From positions 8,266,668 through 8,330,667 of the forward strand of contig SMSO01000032.1 of the NCBI GenBank assembly GCA_004764695.1: 64,000 nucleotides of DNA, in the 5' to 3' direction. The translations under genes were made by a program, and so were the position numbers. Numbering within the stretch: position 1 is the stretch's first letter; each line of letters begins with the position of its first letter. The notes under the pieces are model-generated. The model ran no database searches. It saw only the letters and a list, made by a program, of their open reading frames with translations, and had not been told where the DNA came from. Shown here piece by piece: positions 1 to 7,803 of this stretch. The stretch is from Schizochytrium sp. TIO01. Its lineage: Eukaryota > Sar > Bigyra > Thraustochytrida > Thraustochytriidae.

Positions 1-748
1 ATCATATCAACAAAAATAGTTTCAGCCTTTTTTCAAGTAGAACAATATCAAGTTGTATTCATCATCACAGTTAAAAGAATTTTCTCGCCCTCCCAAATTC
101 ACGGCAAAATCCTCTGAAAATGTAACAGTGCTTTCATTTGACAAATCCAAAAAAGTTCATGCTATAAAGCTGCAAAGGAATCTCACAGACAAAAGAGTAT
201 TTATTCATCTGCAAGTTTCCCTTCTTGACGCAAAAAAAAAGCCCTCCACATAACAGAGGCTCCATTTGGAAAGCAAATGGTGTGGCTTACTTGTGATCTT
301 AATTTTCTTTTTTAAATGAAAAAATAATATAGAATATTTTCCTAATGTATATTGTTGGAAAAAGAAATTTCGTATTTAAAAATCAATCAACGAATGGTAT
401 AACTCCTGGATTAATTCCGCAATGTCATTGGCTATTCTCGCTTTGCTTGAGCTCTATGAATTTGACTCGAGAAGCTCTTAATTAAAAATAATGCTTGCCC
501 ATGCATTCGTAGCGTCCTTTGGGGTTACCTTTAAAATTATACACTGCGCACGGAGGAAGTTTCCGGACCGTTGGGCCTCTTTTGGCGGAACAAATAGGCC
601 TCTATTCCAGGTGACCTCGGCAAGGACCCAACAACACAGGAGGGGGAGCGATTTTCTTGCAAAGGCAAGCTGGGATTCACAGGACGCGTAATTAAATTTA
701 CGCAGAAGGTCTCTGAAGTCAGAGCTTAAATTAGCTGGGCCAGAGATC
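1..748. other. Intergenic/5' flank, no gene recognised
   Basis: AT-rich to about position 480, then of mixed composition up to the first gene. The longest frame (53-253) starts with TTG, has no recognisable motif and ends in a Lys-rich tail, so I do not call it. The 3' part presumably holds the promoter and leader of the following gene, but no element stands out. Confidence 0.5.
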
Positions 749-3700
749 ATGAACTCGCGAAGAGGATCAAGTTTACATCGCCCAGGAACTCGAGTGGAGG
801 CCAAATTTCGAGGAGGGCCTCGGTGGTACAAGGGGACTATTGCGCGGGCCAATCGTGATGGAACGTATGACATCGAGTACGATGATGGAGACGCAGAACA
901 GGGAGTTGCAGACCATATGATTCGGGTGGCAGGGAGAGGTGCAATGGATGATTCGGCCATTTCGACTTCACCTACACGTACAACACGCGGTGCGAGCCCA
1001 GGTTTTAGCAGAAATGCAAGGGGAAGAGGCCCGTCTTCTTCTGCATCTTCATCAACCAAGCGCATTGAATTAATTGACAAACTTGAGGCAAAGGCGACCA
1101 GTCAGCGTGATATTGATCGATTTATGCAGGCATTTGAAGCGGCTGATCGCAAAGCTACGGGCACAGTTCATGCACGAGATTTTGGTAGAATTCTCAAGAG
1201 TCTGAGGATAGACTTTAATCCTGGCGATCTTCGAGAGGCTTTACAAAACTTTGGCGATGGGCGAACTTCTGTCGATTATCATAAATTATTAGGTGCTATT
1301 CAAAGTCAGGGTTCAGGAGGCGTCAGTCCATCCCGTGGCAGAGAACCCACTTCAGAGAGCGACGATGGTGGTCAAGTTTTTTCTCGAGGCGATCGAGTTG
1401 AAGCGCGTTACAAGAATGGAAGGAAGTACTTCCCTGGAGTAATTAAACGCAGTAACGGTGATGGTACATATCAAATTGCATATGATGATGGTGACGCAGA
1501 ATCGAACGTGGACGGCCGCATGATTCGCTTAATGTCTGACTCATCGGTCTCTGCTGATGACGATCCTTTGCAAAGTGGTGGAGGCGGCTCACCCCGTGGG
1601 AATAAGGAACAGGAAGCTCAAAGAATTGCAGATATGCTCGGCCGAATTAACACAACAGAAAAACGGATTACAGACCTACAAGACAGCTTTGAAATGCTTG
1701 ATCAGGATGGCAGTGGGAAAATCATGGCAAGGGAATTCGAGCGCAATGTTGATCGAGCTCGCCTTGGTATACCATTCTCTCTTGTTAAGGACATATCATC
1801 AGCACTAGGCTCTGACGGGAAAGTACGCTATAGCATTTTAATTAAAGCACTCCGGATCGCCAGTGGTCAGAGCGGTCGATCTAGCTCCTCCCCTACGAAA
1901 CGGGGTTCGCCCGCGCGAAGCTCCTCTAGGGAGAGAAGCAGCAGCATGGCCGAAGCAGACATAAAGTTTCGACCTGGTCAACGCATCGAAGCAAGAATGA
2001 GAAAAGGGCGAAAGTATTTTCCTGGTGTTATTGAACGTGAACGCCCGGACGGTACTTATGATATAATGTATGACGATGGTGATACGGAAACAAGAGTGTC
2101 AAGTATATATATACGAGCAAGTTTACCAACAGTTGATAGTATGAGTGCCCTTGGGGAGGGAGCTATTGGCGGCTTTGGAGATTCTGCAGAATTCAATGTT
2201 GGAGACAAAGTAGAAGCCCGCTTCAAGGGCGGCCGTAATTTTTTTAAAGGGACGATTGAAAAGGTCAATCGCGACGGTTCCTGCGATATTGCTTACGCTG
2301 ATGGAGATTTTGAGAGACGAGTAGCCCCAGAAAATATTCGCCAGCTAGATACACCAGATAAACTCACAAATTCCAATATAATGGGCGATGAATCAGATGA
2401 TCAGGCACCTATCCGCGCTGGTGACCGTGTCGAAGCGCTATATAAAAGAGGCACCAAATGGTACCCGGGAACGGTAGACAAAGTATACCCGAGTGGTGCA
2501 TGTGACATTAGTTATGATGATGGAGACCAAGAGAAGCGAGTAAGCCCACGCAATGTTCGGCGTATCGCGAAAAGCACAGGCAGCCGTCAAGCGTCTCGAG
2601 GGGGCAGAAATTCTGATTTACGGGGAAGACGGGGCATGGATACGGATGAAGATGTGTCAGACTTTGACGATGGTCCAGGTTCCCAGAGTTCAAGATTTGG
2701 TAACCGAAACTCATCTAAACAAGAGAGACTACAGCGTGGTGCTGCTGTTGAGGCACTTTTTAAGGGTGGTCGAAAATGGTACAAAGGAAAAGTTCTGAGA
2801 GCGAATCCTGATGGCTCGTATGCTATCAGTTACGATGATGGAGATCGTGAGTTGAAGGTGCCAGCAGAGATGGTTCGTTCTTTAGAACCAGCTTCATCAT
2901 TTAATGATGAGGGTAGTGGAGCTACTTCATTCAAGGTTGGTCAGAACATAGAAGCTCGATTTCGCGGTCGTCGCAAATACTTTCAGGGAATCATTTCTCG
3001 AGTAAATCGTGACGGTACGTATGCTATTGACTATGCTGATGGTGACCAAGAACGTGCAGTAGACGCATCGATGATCAGAGCTTTAGGGGGGTCTCCTCGA
3101 GGTGGTATTGAAGTTGAGGAACCTAAGCAATTGCAACGAGGTGATCTTGTTGAAGCTCGTTATAAGGGCGGCAAAAGGTTCTACAAGGGTAAAATCATGC
3201 GTGTAAATATCAATGGAACCTATGATATTGCATACGATGATGGTGATAGGGAACGAGGAGTTAGCGCTGAAGATGTGCGTTCGCTCAAGGAAGCAACAAC
3301 TGGCCGTGGAGATCGAGAGGGAGGTAGGGACCCTCCAGGTCTAAGAGTAGGGTCGCTTGTCGAAGCTCGGTATCAGAGAGGCCGAAAGTGGTTCAAAGGT
3401 AAAATTACACGCGTAAACACGGATGGTTCATTTAACATTGCATACGATGACGGAGATCAAGAAACTCGAGTTCCTGCAAGTTTGGTGCGCTCTCTTGAAG
3501 ATGAAGGTACAGAAACGGCTTTGGAAGAAGAGCACGAGCTTTCCCGTGGCGACCTCGTTGAAGCACTTTTCAAGAATGGACGAAAGTATTATAAAGGAAA
3601 AATTGTCCGTAGAAATTCGGATGGTACTTATGCAATTCATTATGACGACGGTGACCGTGAGTTGCGTGTCTCGCGAGATAAGATCAGACCTTTAGGTGAC

Positions 3701-6700
3701 CCCGACAAGTTTTCAACGCGATCTAAAAGCCCAAGTCGTACCAGTAGAGGGTTTGGCGATGAATCTCCAATAGGTGAGATTCAGCGTGGAGATAGAGTCG
3801 AAGCGCGTTTCCGTGGTGGGCGCAAATATTTCAAGGGCAAAATCATGCGCGTTAATGCAGATGGGACATATGACATTGCCTATGATGATGGTGACCGCGA
3901 CCGAAGCGTTCCTGCTGAGCATATTAAAAAAGGAGAGGAGGATGGACGTTCCCCACACTCGAGCCCAAGTCGCCAGCGTAAAGGTTATGAAATAGATACA
4001 GATGATGAATTTGAGAATAACCAACGTGAAGGAAGATCTGCGGGATTGAAAGAGGGGATGCGAGTTGAAGCACAATTTCGTGGTGGAGCAAAGTACTACA
4101 AAGGAAGAGTCACACGCGTCTACGCAAATGGGTCTGCTGACATAGCTTACGACGATGGAGATAAGGAACGCATGGTGTCTGCGTCCAAGATTCGCTCTTT
4201 GGATTCTCCCTCATCACCGCGAAATAACAGGTCCAAAGCTGATGACGAAGAGCTTATGGAGGGGGATCGTGTCGAAGCTCCGTATCGTGGAGGTCGAAAA
4301 TACTACAAAGGTAAAATCAGTCGTGTTAATCGAGACGGAACTTGTGATATTGCTTTTGATGACGGAGACCGTGAGCGAAATATTGTAAAGGAAAGCATTC
4401 GAAAACTCGCTTCGTCTCCTCGTCACTCCACTCCAGTAAAACTTCGTCGTGGCGATCGAGTAGAAGCCAAGTACAAGAATGGGAAAAGATACTACAAAGG
4501 AACTGTGGATCGAACTTATCCTGATGGTAGTTGTGATATCAAATACGAAGATGGAGACTTTGAGCGCCGCGTAATTGCTGAGAACATCAAGCCCTTAGAT
4601 AATATTGATGATCTATCCGGCGGTCGTGGCTCTCGTAGCCCTCGTAGCCCTCGTAGCCCTCGTAGCCTTCGTGACCGGAGCCCTCGTAGTAGAAGCGCCC
4701 AAAGAGGAATGGAAACTGAAACAGAGGACGAAACGGATGAGATCAAAGAAGGAGATCGCGTTGAGGCCAGATTTAAAGGTGGAGCAAAGTACTATCCAGG
4801 CAAAATTACTCGAGTGAATCGGGATGGATCTTATGCGATCTTATACGACGATGGCGATCGGGAGCTTCGGGTGAAACCCAGTTTTGTAAGAGCCAAAGGC
4901 GGTAATCAACGGCGCTCAGTATCACCTCGACGGACTACATCCCGAGATCGCGAACCAGAGTATTCAGAGACAGAAAGCGAAGAAATCTTTCGTCAAGGAG
5001 ACCGAGTTGAAGCGCGCTTTAAAGGCAAGGCTAAATACTACAAGGGCAAAATTGTTCGTGTGCGGGCCAACGGAACCTATGACATCGCCTATGATGATGG
5101 AGATCGTGAAACTCATGTAGAAGCTACTCTTATACGCCGCATGGGCCGAGAGAGATCTTCTTCTCCGTCTCGCAATAGAAAGTCAAGAGACCGAGATGAG
5201 TACTCAGACTCGGAAACAAATGATGAAAATGGACATGAGCTTGCGGAACTCTTAGGCCGTATTCTCAAGAAGGGTTTCCGAACTAATGCTATGCGAAATT
5301 ACCAAGAGGTATTTGACTCAATTGATGTCAATGGTGATGGCTTCGTCAGTCGTTTAGAGCTTGGGCGAGCTCTTGACAAACTTGGTCTTCGGTATACCAG
5401 TACTGAACTTCGATCCATGGTAAGATTGCTTGATCGAAATGGGGACGGTCGTCTTTCATATCGTGAATTTGTACAACTTCTCAAGCGTAGTGATAAGAGT
5501 TCATCATCTTCGCCTCGTGGACGAAGTCGTAGTAAAAGCCGAGCTGATTATAGTAGCGATGAGTCTTCAGATGATAATGACCGGACACGTAGGCGCAGGT
5601 CTCCGCGTCGGCAGTCTCATAGTCGCGGACGTAGTCGAGCCCGCTCACGTAGCCGGAGTCCAACGCCAAGTGCAAGTGATTGGTCCGAAAGTGACATCGA
5701 TGGGGACGATGCCTGGGATTCAGATGGTGAAGACGCAGCAGCAGGTGGGGTTGTCGTTCGTAATTTTGAAAACTACGTCGGAAAAGTCATTCTCAAGGAT
5801 ACACGAAAACGATTCAAGACGGCATTTGAACGTGCAGACAGCCATAGTCGAGGCTATATTTACGCTGACAGACTGCAATCTGTACTAGGAAAGATCGGCA
5901 TTCGCAAGCGAATTTCTGGCAATCTTCAAAAGAAACTTGCAAGAAAATATGGTCGAGGCACGAAGTCTAAGATCTTCTATCGCGATTTAGTAGCAGGGTG
6001 TAAAGAGGCAGCATCCAATGATCATGATGATGAAAGCCATGCTGCTCGGATTGGAAGACTCTTACCTCGCCTACAAAGAGCGGTTGTTGAGCATGATGTT
6101 GATGCGCAAGTTCGAGAGCAGCTTGATAAAGATGGCCAAGGAACGGTTGAGCGCAAAGACCTCAGTAAACTACTAGGAAAAATTGCTTCCATCAAACGAG
6201 CAGAGAAAGTTACTTTGTTAGAATTCCTAGCTAACTTTCTTGGCGATGACGGGAAGATAAAGTATGACGAGGTACTTGACTACATCAGGAACTCAAAGAC
6301 CCAGGATAACACGCCAGGATGGAAACGGGCAACCTCGAATGTGGATATTCAAAAAGGGATCGCAGCGTTGCGTGCTGAAAAGGAGAGGATGGAAAAGGAA
6401 GGAGTTGATCCTCTTGTCTTTCAGGTGATGAGAAAACTTCAGCAGGTCGTTTCCGATGCTCTGCACTCTGGTGCTGTAGGAGATTACAGCGACGCGTTTG
6501 AGTTATTTGACCTGGATAAAGATGGAATAGTTACACATGCTGAGATGACTCGAGCATTAGCAGAACTTGGATTTGATCTCTCCCCTGAAGAAACTAGCAA
6601 GGTACTCTTGAAACTAGATCCTGACGGCACTGGTGAAAAGATGGACTACAGACATTTTCTTATGTTTGTCACCCGTGGATCTGACCGCGACCAATGGGCC

Positions 6701-7642
6701 CTTAGTTCATCAGGAGCTCTTGTGGGAACTACCTATGCTGGTGAGATGGAAAGTTCTATCCGTCACAAATTACGAAAGATTGCACTACAGAAACGTTCTG
6801 GTTACAGCACCATTCTAAGAGCTTTCAAAAATGTCGATAAAGACAGTAAGGGTTACGTCAGTAAGAAGAGCTTGCGGAAAGTCGCTTCAAATCAAGGCTG
6901 GGCTCTCTCACATGAAGATTTGGCATGCTTATGTGCTCGGTTTGACTTACGTGGAGAGGACAAGTTCGCTTACAAACAGTTTGTGTCATTCCTTTCTCTG
7001 GACGACGACGCCGTGTATGGAGTGGAACAAAGAATTATCCAATTTGTTGCATCTATGAGCGAACAGGGGGCTGGTTTACGGGAATGTTTCAATGTCTTTG
7101 ACCGTAATGGAGATGGCAAAATCAGTGCTTCTGAACTAGGTAGTGCAATGATCAAAATAGGTTTTCCTGTAAGCCAAGAGGAGTCAGCTGAGCTCATACG
7201 TCGAGTGGATGTGGACCGTGATGGTAAAATAAGCTTTGTTGAATTTGTTCGAGCGTTTGGACCTAATGCAGCAAGTAGCACCACATTTCAGTCTGAGCAA
7301 CTCGTCACAGTTGATGAAAACTCTAGATCTGGTGAGAACTCGCAACAAAATGCAATGATGAACCCAAGTACCTTTCTTACTGATTGGACTGATGGATTTT
7401 TGATTCCCCAGTCAAAGCTTCCTCTAGCACCAAAGGGTTCTGTTGGGGAGTGGCTGGAAACAACAGCAAGTCCCCTAGAGAAGAGAAATTTCTTCGCCTT
7501 TTTGCATCTAATTTCAAACTTCGAGAAGCGTCTTGGGCTCGAGCAACACGGGGATGTATCTTCAGGGGGCAAAGAAGCTGAAGACCTTGTTCTGCAGCTC
7601 GGAACCAAGCTCAAGGTGAGTATGAAGTTCTTAAACGCATAG
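749..7642 (+). CDS. Giant Tudor-like repeat / EF-hand protein
   Basis: A 2297-residue open frame from ATG. It contains 16 copies of a roughly 50-residue module with the core pattern RGDRVEARYKGGRKYYKGKI, then a DGTYDIAYDDGD-like stretch, then an IR ending. The first copy is at about residues 12-60, the second at 211-261, the third at about 409, and the sixteenth ends near 1465. The pattern is that of a small SH3-like Tudor barrel. Interleaved and C-terminal are about eight EF-hand-like pairs (about 120-185, 306-367, 1517-1580, 1687-1750, 1787-1847, 1913-1975, 2019-2081, 2111-2170). Loops such as DVNGDGFVSRLE, DRNGDGRLSYRE, DLDKDGIVTHAE and DRNGDGKISASE keep the calcium-binding acidic positions, while other pairs are degenerate. 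Ser/Arg-rich linkers separate modules; there is no signal peptide or membrane segment. Expected role (inference): a calcium-responsive scaffold binding methylated or basic ligands. Seen in other stramenopiles as an architecture; exact function unknown. The last codons span a strong splice donor at 7616, so the true C-terminus may be encoded at 7757-7783 instead. Confidence 0.9.
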   Translation: MNSRRGSSLHRPGTRVEAKFRGGPRWYKGTIARANRDGTYDIEYDDGDAEQGVADHMIRVAGRGAMDDSAISTSPTRTTRGASPGFSRNARGRGPSSSASSSTKRIELIDKLEAKATSQRDIDRFMQAFEAADRKATGTVHARDFGRILKSLRIDFNPGDLREALQNFGDGRTSVDYHKLLGAIQSQGSGGVSPSRGREPTSESDDGGQVFSRGDRVEARYKNGRKYFPGVIKRSNGDGTYQIAYDDGDAESNVDGRMIRLMSDSSVSADDDPLQSGGGGSPRGNKEQEAQRIADMLGRINTTEKRITDLQDSFEMLDQDGSGKIMAREFERNVDRARLGIPFSLVKDISSALGSDGKVRYSILIKALRIASGQSGRSSSSPTKRGSPARSSSRERSSSMAEADIKFRPGQRIEARMRKGRKYFPGVIERERPDGTYDIMYDDGDTETRVSSIYIRASLPTVDSMSALGEGAIGGFGDSAEFNVGDKVEARFKGGRNFFKGTIEKVNRDGSCDIAYADGDFERRVAPENIRQLDTPDKLTNSNIMGDESDDQAPIRAGDRVEALYKRGTKWYPGTVDKVYPSGACDISYDDGDQEKRVSPRNVRRIAKSTGSRQASRGGRNSDLRGRRGMDTDEDVSDFDDGPGSQSSRFGNRNSSKQERLQRGAAVEALFKGGRKWYKGKVLRANPDGSYAISYDDGDRELKVPAEMVRSLEPASSFNDEGSGATSFKVGQNIEARFRGRRKYFQGIISRVNRDGTYAIDYADGDQERAVDASMIRALGGSPRGGIEVEEPKQLQRGDLVEARYKGGKRFYKGKIMRVNINGTYDIAYDDGDRERGVSAEDVRSLKEATTGRGDREGGRDPPGLRVGSLVEARYQRGRKWFKGKITRVNTDGSFNIAYDDGDQETRVPASLVRSLEDEGTETALEEEHELSRGDLVEALFKNGRKYYKGKIVRRNSDGTYAIHYDDGDRELRVSRDKIRPLGDPDKFSTRSKSPSRTSRGFGDESPIGEIQRGDRVEARFRGGRKYFKGKIMRVNADGTYDIAYDDGDRDRSVPAEHIKKGEEDGRSPHSSPSRQRKGYEIDTDDEFENNQREGRSAGLKEGMRVEAQFRGGAKYYKGRVTRVYANGSADIAYDDGDKERMVSASKIRSLDSPSSPRNNRSKADDEELMEGDRVEAPYRGGRKYYKGKISRVNRDGTCDIAFDDGDRERNIVKESIRKLASSPRHSTPVKLRRGDRVEAKYKNGKRYYKGTVDRTYPDGSCDIKYEDGDFERRVIAENIKPLDNIDDLSGGRGSRSPRSPRSPRSLRDRSPRSRSAQRGMETETEDETDEIKEGDRVEARFKGGAKYYPGKITRVNRDGSYAILYDDGDRELRVKPSFVRAKGGNQRRSVSPRRTTSRDREPEYSETESEEIFRQGDRVEARFKGKAKYYKGKIVRVRANGTYDIAYDDGDRETHVEATLIRRMGRERSSSPSRNRKSRDRDEYSDSETNDENGHELAELLGRILKKGFRTNAMRNYQEVFDSIDVNGDGFVSRLELGRALDKLGLRYTSTELRSMVRLLDRNGDGRLSYREFVQLLKRSDKSSSSSPRGRSRSKSRADYSSDESSDDNDRTRRRRSPRRQSHSRGRSRARSRSRSPTPSASDWSESDIDGDDAWDSDGEDAAAGGVVVRNFENYVGKVILKDTRKRFKTAFERADSHSRGYIYADRLQSVLGKIGIRKRISGNLQKKLARKYGRGTKSKIFYRDLVAGCKEAASNDHDDESHAARIGRLLPRLQRAVVEHDVDAQVREQLDKDGQGTVERKDLSKLLGKIASIKRAEKVTLLEFLANFLGDDGKIKYDEVLDYIRNSKTQDNTPGWKRATSNVDIQKGIAALRAEKERMEKEGVDPLVFQVMRKLQQVVSDALHSGAVGDYSDAFELFDLDKDGIVTHAEMTRALAELGFDLSPEETSKVLLKLDPDGTGEKMDYRHFLMFVTRGSDRDQWALSSSGALVGTTYAGEMESSIRHKLRKIALQKRSGYSTILRAFKNVDKDSKGYVSKKSLRKVASNQGWALSHEDLACLCARFDLRGEDKFAYKQFVSFLSLDDDAVYGVEQRIIQFVASMSEQGAGLRECFNVFDRNGDGKISASELGSAMIKIGFPVSQEESAELIRRVDVDRDGKISFVEFVRAFGPNAASSTTFQSEQLVTVDENSRSGENSQQNAMMNPSTFLTDWTDGFLIPQSKLPLAPKGSVGEWLETTASPLEKRNFFAFLHLISNFEKRLGLEQHGDVSSGGKEAEDLVLQLGTKLKVSMKFLNA

Positions 7643-7756
7643 TATGACTAATTCTGGTTTTGATAAGTTCTGCTAGACAATTATCATTAGTTTTTCCTGA
7701 TGAGATTAATGCGTTCCCAGCTACAAGTTTCAATCACTTTTTTTTTAAATTTCAAG
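7616..7756 (+). other. Probable intron at the 3' end of the Tudor/EF-hand gene
   Basis: The frame reads into AAG|GTGAGT, a near-ideal donor, at 7616. A branch-like GACTAAT follows, then a T-rich tract and the acceptor TTTCAAG|G ending at 7756. Splicing is in phase 0 and replaces the last eight codons of the open frame with eight others ending in the TAA at 7781-7783. Protein length is unchanged (2289 + 8 residues). The spliced end lies about 20 bp from the stop codon of the convergent gene. Confidence 0.5.
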
Positions 7757-7803
7757 GAACAAATAATTCGAAAGTACGGGTAATTTTTTCTATTAGAACT
7801 ATC

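Noticed and set aside
53-253. 66-codon plus-strand frame at the window start
   Set aside because: It starts with TTG, has no recognisable domain, and lies in AT-rich flank.
478-1080. 200-codon minus-strand frame
   Set aside because: It largely overlaps the start of the Tudor/EF-hand gene in antisense and shows no motif.
3713-4075. 120-codon minus-strand frame in the Tudor repeat region
   Set aside because: A shadow of the repeat gene; its hydrophobic character comes from complementing Lys/Asp codons.
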